Assembly: GCA_963708455.1 (NCBI GenBank)
Contig: CAVPSQ010000004.1
Location: 496,001-560,000, forward strand
Direction of reading: 5' to 3'
Source: CAIMUS01 sp963708455
Lineage (GTDB): Bacteria; Pseudomonadota; Gammaproteobacteria; Competibacterales; Competibacteraceae
DNA: 64,000 nt
Below, one piece after another: positions 1-8,597 of the stretch. The notes below the pieces were generated by a model. It was not told where the DNA came from and made no database searches. It saw nothing but the letters and a program-made list of their open reading frames with translations. The translations under genes and the position numbers were made by a program. The number at the start of each line of letters is the position of its first letter. Within the stretch, counting starts at the first letter, position 1.

Positions 1-68
1 TTCGACAGCAGTAGTCGGGCCGCTGCTAACGTCCGGTTGGCCTTACGCAAATAATCGTCCGGTTGCAT
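1..68 (-). CDS. HEPN protein, copy A (5' end only, runs off the window)
   Basis: This is the first part of a small HEPN-family (UPF0332/PF05168-like) protein, cut by the window edge. The 68 bases match, as far as I can read, the start of the complete copy at 12581-12994, so the product should be about 137 residues if intact. The ATG at 68 shares one base with the stop of the nucleotidyltransferase gene before it (TGATG), which suggests translational coupling. It is the last visible gene of module A (CHAT, MNT, HEPN). Confidence 0.7.
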   Translation of the reverse strand, partial: MQPDDYLRKANRTLAAARLLLS

Positions 69-421
69 CAATTGACTGACAGCCTCACGCCCTCATTACG
101 AATCGCCTCGATCAAGCGCGGATTACTGAACGACTCCGGGTGATCGAGTTCATCTTCCCATAGCGGCAGGGCCTGAATAAGAATCCCGGTGTCCAGCAGC
201 ACATCGAAGGCGATGCCCGCCATGTCGATGGCGACATCAATCCGCTCGCCGTGGGGGGCGGGTAGCAGCACGGCCAGATCCGCGTCGCTATCGGCACGCT
301 GCGTGTGACGCGCTCGGCTGCCAAACAGGATGGCGCCCACCACGCGGTACCGGCTGGCAATTCGCTCCAGGAAGACCTGCGCGGCGTGTTCGGTAGCGGG
401 ATCGAGAAGTGCGGTACTCAT
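68..421 (-). CDS. MNT-type minimal nucleotidyltransferase, copy A
   Basis: A 117-residue minimal nucleotidyltransferase. The N-terminal half carries the family signature: GSRAR, then a spacer, then SDADLAVLLP, which supplies the GS...DxD metal and nucleotide site. In HEPN/MNT toxin-antitoxin pairs the MNT partner normally neutralises the HEPN ribonuclease by adding AMP to it. I chose the ATG at 421 (MSTALL) because the longer reading upstream only overlaps the end of the CHAT gene in another frame. It starts 4 bases after the CHAT-A stop and its stop overlaps the HEPN start by one base, so the three genes form one operon. The copy at 12994-13347 gives the same protein. Confidence 0.85.
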   Translation of the reverse strand: MSTALLDPATEHAAQVFLERIASRYRVVGAILFGSRARHTQRADSDADLAVLLPAPHGERIDVAIDMAGIAFDVLLDTGILIQALPLWEDELDHPESFSNPRLIEAIRNEGVRLSVN

Positions 422-425
422 AGCA

Positions 426-3400
426 TCACTCCACCGTCCGCACCTGCCGCGCCAGCGCCAGCACCTGCTGCAAGGCCGCGTCGCCGTCGGCGGCCTGATC
501 CTTGGGCAACCGCTTGAACAGGTCGCGGAAGCGTACCCCTTCCACCTGCTCCACAATCTCACACAGGGTGGCGAAGTCGGCCGGCAGCGGCGGGTTGGCG
601 GGGAAATCGGCGAGGTCGTTGGCCAGTGCTTGCAGCCCTGATTCCAACAGGCCCGAAGCGGCTTGGAACCACATCATCACCGCCGCCAGACGGTGCGCCA
701 GGGCTGCCGCCGGCGGGTCGCCCGCGCGCATCAGGTAATTCGCCAGGTTGAAATGGCTGATGGCGCAGTCCTCGGGATCGCCGGCCAGATAGCCGTAGCG
801 CAGCGCCGTGTGTTCGAGCGCAATCGCCCGGTTCCGGTGGTTCAGCGTATCCTCTAGATCAGCCAGGGCGCCAAAGACCTTGCCCAGCATCACCATATCG
901 TTCTCGGCGGCGAAGGTGGCCCGGCAGTCCTCCAGCACCTCACGCGCCTCGGCGTAGCGCTGCAGCCGCAGCAGAGGGTAGTAGTCGTTGAAGCGGGTGC
1001 GGGCCTGTTCCAACACCGGCGCGTGACGGGCGGTTTGGTTGTGCAGAATCTCGGCATTTAGCGCCAGGGCGGGTTCCCAGCGTTCCAGGTTCCGGGCGGC
1101 GAAAAAGCCCGTGTTGAGGATAAGTTCCCGCACGTTCCAGGGCACTGCCGCTTCGGTCCGGTCGCCGGTCTCCGGCAGGGTTTGCAGGGTGGGCCGCCAT
1201 CGCTCCACCGCCGCCAGCGCCTCCTCATAGCGGCCCAACCGGACGAGCAGTTGCAGTCGCCAGCCTTCATTGAGCAGTTGCGTCCACGGTCCCAGGCCGG
1301 CGCGGCGGGTGTAGTCCTGCTGCTGTTCCACCAGCGCCAGGGCCTCGGGGAAGCGGCCGGTGGCTTGCAGCAGGTTGATCAAGTTGCCCGCTATGACTGA
1401 CGCCAGCCGAAGCGCCTGCTGCTGGACCGCCTGGTCGAGCAGCGCCCGCAGCCTGCTTTCGGCTTCCCGCCAGCGGCCGGCTTTATGTAACGTCCTGGCC
1501 AGGAGGCCGGCAACCCGTGAACCAAACTCCGTGCCCGCCGTCGCCGCGGCGATCTGCTCCAGCCACGGCAGCACCGCCGCCACCGTCGCCGGGGAGTCAT
1601 CACGGTAGAGTACCTGTTCCAGCAGCCTAGCCGCTTCTTCCCACCACTGCTGCCGCAACAGATAGGGCGCCGCCGCCCGGCAGGCGTAGACCAGCAACCC
1701 GCCGGCGCCCTGCATCTCCTGTTGCTTGGCCTGAACGTAAACCGCCCGCCAGTACGCCGCCAGTTCGGTGTCCACCGCTGTCTGGAAGATTTCCCCTGCC
1801 TGCCGCCGGCCCGCTTCCGCGACACCGGTATGCAACCGGTAGAACTGAGCTAATACGGTCGGGTCGACAGCCACCAGCCCGGCAGTGGTCAACATCGCCA
1901 GCGGTGCGGCCAGCGCTGGCGGATCTCCCGCCCGTTCCAGCCGGTGCCAGAGGTCGCCCCAGTTGTCCTCGACAATCCAACTTCGCTGGTCGTTCTCTTC
2001 CAAACAACAGAGGAAATGGAACAGGTCTTGCGCCGCCGCCGGCAGGGTGGCGGCGATGCCATCGGTCCAGTCGGCCAAGACGCGCAGAAAGTCGGTATCG
2101 GCCAGAGCCGATTCGCCCTGCTGGAAGAAGGCATCCAGCGTTCCCCGACCGGCGCTCCAGGCCTGCCCGGCGCGGCTCAGTTGCCGTTCCAGCGTCGCCA
2201 GGTCCACCGCTTGCCGGTCAGCCAGGTCGAGCAGCTTGGGATGACCCTGCACCAGCCGCAGCGCTTCCAGCACCACCTGCCGCTGGTGGTCGCGCTGCCG
2301 ATTGTCGGTGATCCCCTCGCCGCGCAGCAGCCGGCCCAGGTTGGGCAACTGTCGGATTAACAGGGCGGCTTCGTCCAGGCTGAGGGCGTGAATAGGCAGT
2401 TGCAACAGGGCGTTGGGGTCAAGGCCGGCAATGACCGGGCGAATCCGCGAGGTCAGGATCACCCGGCTGAAACCCCGGTGGTTGAGCAAGGCCGCTATGA
2501 GTTTGCCCCAGCGCTCGTCGCGCCACTGGCCTTCGGGACGCAACAGCGATTCCAGGTTGTCCAGGACGAGGAGAATGCCGTTGCGTTCCAGCAGTTCCGT
2601 CAGCCAAGGCAGGAAAGCGTCCAGCTTCTGCGCATCCTCCACCACCTGGACCATTTCAAACTTCGGCAACTGCCGCTCCATCGCCAGGGCGAAATTGAGC
2701 AAGGCCTGACTGATGTCCTTGCCCAGTTCCGGCGCCTGATACCAGACATAGCCCTGAAACCGTTGCAAGCCTTCGTAGTGATAACTGAGTTCCAGGGCGC
2801 AGGACGTTTTGCCGGCGCCGGCCATGCCGTAGAACAGCACGCCGGACTGACCGCTTTCAGGCGCCAGTGCCTGGCTGGCCTGGGCCAGCACCCCGACCCG
2901 ACCGATGAACAGCGGCGGCTCTTCGGGAAACTCCGCCAGTCCCGTGGCGGGCGGCTTGAAGTTCGTCTCGGCTTGGCGGGGTACCCGCAGGCTCAGGTCC
3001 GCCGCCGCACTCCCAAACAGCGCCGGGGTGGTCACTGCCAGGGGCGGGCAGTCGGCGCTCGCCAGCGCCTCCGGCAGGGCCAGTTGCAAGGCGCGGGAAA
3101 GCGGTTGTCCCCGTTCCAGCACGCCTCGATACAGCCGTTCGCCCAGGTCGATAGCGAAGGCGTCGCCGACCGGGTAGCGCATTGCCAGCACCGCACAGTG
3201 CAGATTCTCGACCAGCGTCTGCGCCAGAGCGGGCAAGGGTTCAGCGGTCGCCGTTGCCTCGACACCGCCGGTTTCTTCCGCCCGGCGGGTCGGCTCCAGA
3301 CCCAACCAGCGCAAGGTTTCCGCTACCGTCGCCGCCGCCGACGAACAGGCCGACAGCGTCACCCATTTCAGGCGACCCCGGCCCGGTCGCAGCAGCTTGA

Positions 3401-4142
3401 CGAGTTCCGCAGAACTCACCGTATCCGGTCGCCCGTCCGGTTGCTCCAACACCAGCCGAGCCGCCAGTCCATGGCCGGAGAAGTGCACCACATCCCAGCC
3501 GTCGCCCTCCTCCAGCAGCGCCCCCAGGGCCGCCCGCGTCACCCCGTATTGCAACACCCGCAAGTCAATCGCCGAGCCCCGCGCCGCCAAGCTTCGCAGC
3601 AGCGTCTTCAACCGATAGCGTTCCTGCCGCAGGTTCAAGGCGCTCGCCCCGGTCGGCAGGCTGAACACCGCCAGCACCCGCAAGCGGTCGCCCACCGGCT
3701 GTAATTTCACCGAAGCGGGTTGACCGACCTCGAATACCAGGCTCACCTCCTGCACCGCCAGCGGTCTGCCCCCGGTGTAGGCCAGTTCCAGCGGCAGATA
3801 GCACAAGCCGGCGGCGGCGGGCGTATCGTCCAGAATCTGCACCCGCACCGTCACCGGCGCCTGTTCTACCAGCACCGGCGCAATCGGCCCCAGCACCTGC
3901 TCACCGATCCAGGCGCCCAATTTAGCCAGCAGCAGCGTTTCCTCCGCCTGCCGCTTGTCGGGAGCGACCCGCCGTTCCAGATAGCCGTACAGATCGAGCA
4001 GGGCTTCATAGCGCCAGTCGGCAGGATCAAGCGCAACCGTATGATCGGCCAGAAAGGCGCCGTTGGCGTCCTGCAGCCGCCAGTACCAATGGGCGCTGTC
4101 GCGGATGTCGCTGGCTTGCAGCAATAAGGTGGTGGTAGGCAT
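426..4142 (-). CDS. CHAT protease-STAND NTPase-TPR protein, copy A
   Basis: A 1,238-residue three-part protein. Residues about 1-148 form an N-terminal region I do not recognise. Residues about 150-385 are a CHAT (caspase HetF associated with TPRs) domain with the likely catalytic histidine in FSGHG (H224) and cysteine in LSACSS (C266). Residues about 410-600 are an NB-ARC/STAND-type NTPase with Walker A GMAGAGKTS (K445), Walker B LLVLDN (D528) and a sensor-like ILTSR motif. The rest is helical and TPR-like. Such architectures are known as signal-activated proteases or death effectors; the target here is unknown. It lies 27 bases after a Uma2 nuclease gene and 4 bases before the MNT gene. Codons for roughly residues 148-899 look identical to copy B, while the TPR region has diverged. 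Confidence 0.88.
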   Translation of the reverse strand: MPTTTLLLQASDIRDSAHWYWRLQDANGAFLADHTVALDPADWRYEALLDLYGYLERRVAPDKRQAEETLLLAKLGAWIGEQVLGPIAPVLVEQAPVTVRVQILDDTPAAAGLCYLPLELAYTGGRPLAVQEVSLVFEVGQPASVKLQPVGDRLRVLAVFSLPTGASALNLRQERYRLKTLLRSLAARGSAIDLRVLQYGVTRAALGALLEEGDGWDVVHFSGHGLAARLVLEQPDGRPDTVSSAELVKLLRPGRGRLKWVTLSACSSAAATVAETLRWLGLEPTRRAEETGGVEATATAEPLPALAQTLVENLHCAVLAMRYPVGDAFAIDLGERLYRGVLERGQPLSRALQLALPEALASADCPPLAVTTPALFGSAAADLSLRVPRQAETNFKPPATGLAEFPEEPPLFIGRVGVLAQASQALAPESGQSGVLFYGMAGAGKTSCALELSYHYEGLQRFQGYVWYQAPELGKDISQALLNFALAMERQLPKFEMVQVVEDAQKLDAFLPWLTELLERNGILLVLDNLESLLRPEGQWRDERWGKLIAALLNHRGFSRVILTSRIRPVIAGLDPNALLQLPIHALSLDEAALLIRQLPNLGRLLRGEGITDNRQRDHQRQVVLEALRLVQGHPKLLDLADRQAVDLATLERQLSRAGQAWSAGRGTLDAFFQQGESALADTDFLRVLADWTDGIAATLPAAAQDLFHFLCCLEENDQRSWIVEDNWGDLWHRLERAGDPPALAAPLAMLTTAGLVAVDPTVLAQFYRLHTGVAEAGRRQAGEIFQTAVDTELAAYWRAVYVQAKQQEMQGAGGLLVYACRAAAPYLLRQQWWEEAARLLEQVLYRDDSPATVAAVLPWLEQIAAATAGTEFGSRVAGLLARTLHKAGRWREAESRLRALLDQAVQQQALRLASVIAGNLINLLQATGRFPEALALVEQQQDYTRRAGLGPWTQLLNEGWRLQLLVRLGRYEEALAAVERWRPTLQTLPETGDRTEAAVPWNVRELILNTGFFAARNLERWEPALALNAEILHNQTARHAPVLEQARTRFNDYYPLLRLQRYAEAREVLEDCRATFAAENDMVMLGKVFGALADLEDTLNHRNRAIALEHTALRYGYLAGDPEDCAISHFNLANYLMRAGDPPAAALAHRLAAVMMWFQAASGLLESGLQALANDLADFPANPPLPADFATLCEIVEQVEGVRFRDLFKRLPKDQAADGDAALQQVLALARQVRTVE

Positions 4143-4169
4143 AGGCGGCTATTGTTTTTACGTTACGGA

Positions 4170-5012
4170 CTAAATTTTTTCAGGATCGAAGCCCTGCGCC
4201 CGGAGATAGGCGGCCAGTCGTTCCGCTCGCTGGCGTTCCTCCTCCGCTCGCTGGCGTTCCTCCTCCGCCCGCTGGTGTTCCTCCTCCGCCCGCTGGCGTT
4301 CCTCCTCCGCCCGCCGGCGTTCCTGTTCCGTCCGTTGACGTTCCTGTTCCAGGCGTTCCGCTCCCCAGAGCAACAGCTTGCCGTCGGCGTCCCACCAACG
4401 CAGCCAGCGCCCGGTACGATCCGCTTTGGCGCCTTGCCAAATGCCCAGAAACAACTTCAGGGGCGCAATCCAGTAGCGACCCTCCTTATCCGCCTGTTGT
4501 AATTGGTAGCTGTCCCCCTCCAACCGGCGCACCTCCAGCGTGCCTGCCTCCGGTCCGAAGATGACATAGTAGGGCGCCTGCAAAATGCGCTCGTAATACC
4601 AGAACTTGCCATAAGGAAAGAAAGGACGGGAGGAATACTCGCCGCCATCGGTTTCCGACAGAAACTCGATCACCAGGGCAGGTACTTCTCCTTCAATATG
4701 CGGCGCGTAGCTCCGGCGCGCTCGTGGTGGGTCCAGGGGAAGCACATGCGGGACGTAAAACCAGTCTGGTGCCTTGACCACGGTCTTGCCATTCACCGCG
4801 GTGCAAATGCCCACATTGGCGGCAACCAGACGCTCTGGAGTATCCAGCAGGCCGGCCAGTTCCAGGCTTTCCCGCAAGGCGGTGGCTAACAGGGAATGAT
4901 CGGTATTGTCCACGGGTTCATCCGGTAAGCGATAATCATCGGGCAGTTGCTCCCAACTGACCTGATAGACCAGTTGGGGAACGCCAGAAGGAACTTGAAT
5001 AACAGCGGCCAT
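4170..5012 (-). CDS. Uma2-family (DUF820) putative restriction-type endonuclease with coiled-coil tail, copy A
   Basis: A 280-residue protein. The first 200 residues match the Uma2 family of PD-(D/E)XK-fold nucleases: APDWFYVP supplies the aspartate, and PALVIEFLSE the hydrophobic strand with glutamate, followed by a KFWYYE segment. Residues about 215-265 are a run of heptads of the type RQRAEEE, an alpha-helical coiled coil, ending in a short tail. The heptad run is encoded by a 21-bp tandem repeat. The gene sits between hsdR and CHAT copy A in the same direction. A nearly identical copy at 25076-25897 is exactly one heptad shorter. The family is abundant in some genomes and its function is poorly known; a role with the restriction system is only a neighbourhood inference. 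Confidence 0.85.
   Translation of the reverse strand: MAAVIQVPSGVPQLVYQVSWEQLPDDYRLPDEPVDNTDHSLLATALRESLELAGLLDTPERLVAANVGICTAVNGKTVVKAPDWFYVPHVLPLDPPRARRSYAPHIEGEVPALVIEFLSETDGGEYSSRPFFPYGKFWYYERILQAPYYVIFGPEAGTLEVRRLEGDSYQLQQADKEGRYWIAPLKLFLGIWQGAKADRTGRWLRWWDADGKLLLWGAERLEQERQRTEQERRRAEEERQRAEEEHQRAEEERQRAEEERQRAERLAAYLRAQGFDPEKI
4219..4350. repeat. 21-bp tandem repeat inside the Uma2 gene
   Basis: About six imperfect copies of a 21-bp unit (core tggcgttcctcctccgc on the plus strand) encode the RQRAEEE heptads of the coiled coil. The unit keeps the reading frame, so copy-number changes alter tail length only. The paralogous gene at 25076 has one unit fewer. Confidence 0.8.
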
Positions 5013-5087
5013 GATGTAAACCTCGACTCCGCGGTCTCCGAACGAGTGTTAAGGTGATTTCCTGAAAAGATGATACCTGGGGGTCCC

Positions 5088-5249
5088 GTCTTTATTCCCT
5101 CCTGCCAAGGAGGAGTGACCGAAGGATGGGGGGGTCAAGTCCGCCAGGTCGAACCACCCCGGCGCTGCGCGCCACCCCTCCTTAGCCAAGGAGGGGAATT
5201 CATACCCACCTCTGCCCGACTTTCCGGTTAGCCTTTGCCAGACATCACT
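5088..5249. repeat. Palindromic intergenic repeat, copy 1
   Basis: About 160 bp lying between hsdR and the Uma2 gene. It has imperfect inverted ends (ccctcctgccaaggagg near the left, cctccttagccaaggagg near the right) around a GC-rich centre, followed by a shared tail to about 5249. A second copy lies at 8437-8597. The stems could fold as strong hairpins in RNA and may act as terminators or processing signals between the genes. The rest of 5013-5354 holds no gene; 5300-5354 matches sequence just downstream of the hsdR fragment near 26.05 kb. Confidence 0.75.
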
Positions 5250-5354
5250 TGAGAATATCACACCCTCTCCCTCCAGAGGGTGACTGCCAAATCATAATGC
5301 TTACGAAACCGACCGCAATCAGGCTGGTGGCACCTCGAGTTGCGCTCTATGCGG

Positions 5355-8300
5355 CTACAGGAAGCTGTTGGTATTTCCCTGTTGCCGATTCTGAAATTCT
5401 TGGTAAACGAAATCGAGGAGGATGCCGGCGAAGGCTTTACGGATACGCTCGTCGCCCATCACCTGGCTGGCCATATCGTGGTAGCGGTCGAGACCTTCGA
5501 TCACATTGTCCATCAGGATGGCGTTGAAGTCGCCCAGGGCGAATTGCTCCTTGCTGTTCATCGCCGCCTGACGGGCAAGCGTTTCGTTCTCCAGCATTTT
5601 CCCTTTGATGTGGTTGGCGTAGCCCAGTAGATCGGCGTTCGAGAGTGTCCCTTCGAAGAGTTTATTGAGTTCATGAATGAGGGCGGCGAGGGTGATGGGA
5701 TTCGGCTCGTGCACGCCGCCGGCGCCGAGGCCGGTGATGGGTTGCAGTTTATTTTTCTGCTCGTCGTCGTGGAGGGCGAGCCGCCGCTCCGCCAGCGCCT
5801 CCAGCCGGTAGTGGGTGAGTTCGACCGCGTTCAGATCGATGTTCATGCCATCGTTTTCCGGCCGCAGCCACGGCAGCAGGTGGGTGAAAAAGACGCTGCG
5901 CTTTTCCAGATCGGTGTCGTCGTAGTCCACGATCTGGGCGAGAAAATCATAGAGGCGGATGAAGGCGGCGAGGTCCTTGCGGAACAGCTCCAGTTCATCG
6001 AGGGCCTTCCTGTCCTCGCTGTCCTGCGCGCGCCGGCGGCGGTCACGGTAGCGATCCACCGCCGGGGCGATGTGCGCCTGGAGTTCTTGCTGCCGGCTGT
6101 TGGGGTCGAAGAACACGGCGGCGAAAGCATCCACTTCGGCGGCGGTGTAGAGGCGCTGGTCGTCCAGTTTGGTCTGGAGTTCATGAATGAGGTTCGGGTC
6201 GGTGACGGCGGTCAGTTGAGCGGTTTGGTAGTACGGGAGGAAGGCGTCGAGAATCTCCTGGGGGTCGTTCACGAAGTCCAGAATGAAGGTTTCGGTCTTC
6301 CCCGGACCGGTGCGGTTGAGGCGCGACAGGGTCTGCACCGCGGCGACGCCGGCGAGTTTCTTGTCCACATACATCGCCACGAGGAGCGGTTGGTCAAAAC
6401 CGGTCTGGAATTTGTTGGCGACCAGGAGCACCTGATAGTCATCGGTGTTGAAGGCGGCGCGCAGGTCCCGCCCTTTGAGGCCGGGGTTCATATTGGCTTC
6501 GCTGAACGGCTCCGGGCCGCTGTCCGGGTCGTTGACTTCCCCCGAAAACGCCACCAGTGCGGCGAGGTTCGGGTAGTTCTGCTCGCGGATATAGCGATCG
6601 AAGGCCAGCTTGTAGCGCACGGCTTCCTTGCGCGAGCCGGTGACCACCATCGCTTTGGCGTGGCCGCTCAGGCGGCAGGCGATCTTGCGGCGGAAGTGTT
6701 CGATCATGATCTGGACTTTCTGGCTGATGTTGTGCGGGTGGAGGCGCACCCAGCGCGCCAGTTCCTTGACGCCTTTGGCCTTCTCTATGGTTTGATCATC
6801 GTACTCCCTGCCGCCGAGGGCCAACTGGTAGGCGAGTTGGTAGGGCGTGTAGTTCCTGAGCACATCGAGGATAAATCCCTCCTCGATCGCCTGCTGCATC
6901 GAGTAGACATGGAACGGTTCAGGCAGCCCCGGTGACCCCACCCGACCGAAGAGTTCTATCGTTTTGGCTTTCGGCGTCGCGGTGAAGGCGAAGAAACTGA
7001 CGTTCGGCGGCTGCTTGCGGGCCGCCATCTCCGCCAGCAGCAGATCTTCGGCGCTCACCTCGACGCCCTCCTCGATCTGCTCGGCCGTGAGCACGCGCTT
7101 GAGGTTGGCGGCGGCGCCGCCGGTTTGCGAGGAGTGCGCTTCGTCGATGATGACGGCGAAAGGGCGGTGTTTGAGGGTGGCAAGTTCGCGGATGCTTTTC
7201 AGGACAAATGGAAAGGTCTGGATCGTGACGATGATGATGGGTTTGGCCTCCACCAGAGCCTGGGTGAGTTGGGCGGATTTCACGCCGTCCCTGGTGATGC
7301 GGCAGACCACGCCGGCTTTGTGCTCGAATTGGTGGATGGTATCCTGCAATTGGGCGTCGAGGACCGTCCGGTCGGTGATCACGATGACGCTGTCGAAAAT
7401 TTTGCGGTCGCCGGCGTCGTGGAGGGACGCGAGCCGGTGCGCCAGCCAGCCGATGGAGTTGGATTTGCCGGAGCCGGCCGAGTGCTGGATGAGGTATTTG
7501 TGTCCCGGCCCTTCATCGGCCGCCGCCGCCACGATACGGTTGACCGCTTCCCACTGGTGGAAGCGCGGGAAGATGATGGTTTCGGTGGTCTTTTTTCGTC
7601 CGCTCGGGTCGATGCTCTCTTTTTTTTCCAGGTGGATGAAGCGGCCCAGGAGATCGAGCCAGTGGTCGCGCGTGAGCACCCGCTCCCAGAGATAACCGGT
7701 CCGGTAGCCACTCGGGTTCGGGGGGTTGCCCGCGCCGCCGTGATTGCCCTGGTTAAACGGCAGGAATACGGTGTCCTTCCCCGCCAGGCGCGTGGTCATA
7801 AAGACTTCATCGGTGCTCACCGCGAAATGCACCAGCGCTCCGCGTCGGAAAGTGAGGAGCGGTTCGGCGCGTTTGGTTTTCGGGTCTTTCGGCGAACGGT
7901 CGTCGCGGTACTGAGCGATGGCGTCGGCAATGGACTGGGTGAAGTCGGTCTTGAGTTCCAGGGTCGCGGTCGGAATGCCGTTTACCAACAGCACGAGATC
8001 GATGTTGTTTTCGTTCGACCGGGAGTAATGGACCTGGCGCACGACGCGGCAGCGGACTTGTTCGTAGCGTGCGGCGATCTCCGGGTTGAAGCCGTGGCTC
8101 GGCTTAAACTGGCAGAGTTGGAAGCGGGCGTTTTTATCCTTGAAGCCGTGGCGCAGCAGCGTCAAGGCGCCCAGATCGCCCAGCAGTTTGACGACGCGCT
8201 CGCACAGGTGCGTCTCGGCGTCCGCCGCGTAGTTGTGGATGAGTTTTTCCCATTCCTTGGGCTGGGTGTCTTGGAGAAAACCAATCAGGTCTTCGGGATA

Positions 8301-8411
8301 GAGCGCCAGCGCCCGGTCATATTTTGCCGGATCGCCCTCCAGCCAGCCACTGGCGGTGAGGCAGTCCACGAGTTCCGCTTCAAAGCGCTTTTCTTTGTGC
8401 TTGTCTGACAT
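5355..8411 (-). CDS. hsdR: Type I restriction enzyme, R subunit (HsdR)
   Basis: The 1,018-residue motor and nuclease subunit of a type I restriction system, which cleaves unmodified DNA after ATP-driven translocation. An N-terminal PD-(D/E)XK nuclease is visible as NENNIDLVLLVNG followed by LELKTD (near residue 150). The SF2 helicase core has Walker A HSAGSGKS (near 310), the DEAH box IDEAHSSQ (near 422) and motif III FTATPK. A C-terminal helical region follows. I chose the ATG at 8411 (MSDKHKEK) because upstream codons in this frame are encoded by the palindromic repeat. The gene is about 180 bases after hsdS and is complete. A fragment of a second hsdR end lies at 26082-26138. Confidence 0.95.
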   Translation of the reverse strand: MSDKHKEKRFEAELVDCLTASGWLEGDPAKYDRALALYPEDLIGFLQDTQPKEWEKLIHNYAADAETHLCERVVKLLGDLGALTLLRHGFKDKNARFQLCQFKPSHGFNPEIAARYEQVRCRVVRQVHYSRSNENNIDLVLLVNGIPTATLELKTDFTQSIADAIAQYRDDRSPKDPKTKRAEPLLTFRRGALVHFAVSTDEVFMTTRLAGKDTVFLPFNQGNHGGAGNPPNPSGYRTGYLWERVLTRDHWLDLLGRFIHLEKKESIDPSGRKKTTETIIFPRFHQWEAVNRIVAAAADEGPGHKYLIQHSAGSGKSNSIGWLAHRLASLHDAGDRKIFDSVIVITDRTVLDAQLQDTIHQFEHKAGVVCRITRDGVKSAQLTQALVEAKPIIIVTIQTFPFVLKSIRELATLKHRPFAVIIDEAHSSQTGGAAANLKRVLTAEQIEEGVEVSAEDLLLAEMAARKQPPNVSFFAFTATPKAKTIELFGRVGSPGLPEPFHVYSMQQAIEEGFILDVLRNYTPYQLAYQLALGGREYDDQTIEKAKGVKELARWVRLHPHNISQKVQIMIEHFRRKIACRLSGHAKAMVVTGSRKEAVRYKLAFDRYIREQNYPNLAALVAFSGEVNDPDSGPEPFSEANMNPGLKGRDLRAAFNTDDYQVLLVANKFQTGFDQPLLVAMYVDKKLAGVAAVQTLSRLNRTGPGKTETFILDFVNDPQEILDAFLPYYQTAQLTAVTDPNLIHELQTKLDDQRLYTAAEVDAFAAVFFDPNSRQQELQAHIAPAVDRYRDRRRRAQDSEDRKALDELELFRKDLAAFIRLYDFLAQIVDYDDTDLEKRSVFFTHLLPWLRPENDGMNIDLNAVELTHYRLEALAERRLALHDDEQKNKLQPITGLGAGGVHEPNPITLAALIHELNKLFEGTLSNADLLGYANHIKGKMLENETLARQAAMNSKEQFALGDFNAILMDNVIEGLDRYHDMASQVMGDERIRKAFAGILLDFVYQEFQNRQQGNTNSFL

Positions 8412-8436
8412 GCGCGGGTCTTTGCATTTGAGTCCA

Positions 8437-8597
8437 GTCTTTATTCCCCCCCTGCCAAGGGGGGGTGCCCGAAGGGCGGGGGGGTCAGTCCGCCAGGTCG
8501 AACCACCCCGGCGCTGCGCGCCACCCCTCCTTAGCCAAGGAGGGGAATACATACCCGCCCACGCCCGACTTTCCGGTATAGTCTTTGCCAGAAATCA
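8437..8597. repeat. Palindromic intergenic repeat, copy 2
   Basis: A second copy of the element at 5088-5249, here between hsdS and hsdR and touching the hsdS stop. The core cgccaggtcgaaccaccccg and the right-hand stem with tagccaaggaggggaa are shared. Both copies lie downstream of a gene of the hsd/Uma2 operon in the same orientation. Confidence 0.75.

Noticed and set aside
2388..3704. Long plus-strand open frame opposite CHAT-A (also 15317-17056 opposite CHAT-B)
   Set aside because: It is the antisense of a GC-rich gene, rich in Gln and Arg, with no domain. It is open in both copies only because the coding strand is the same.
5673..8408. Two long plus-strand open frames opposite hsdR
   Set aside because: Antisense shadows of a strongly supported restriction subunit; composition and lack of motifs fit a chance opening.
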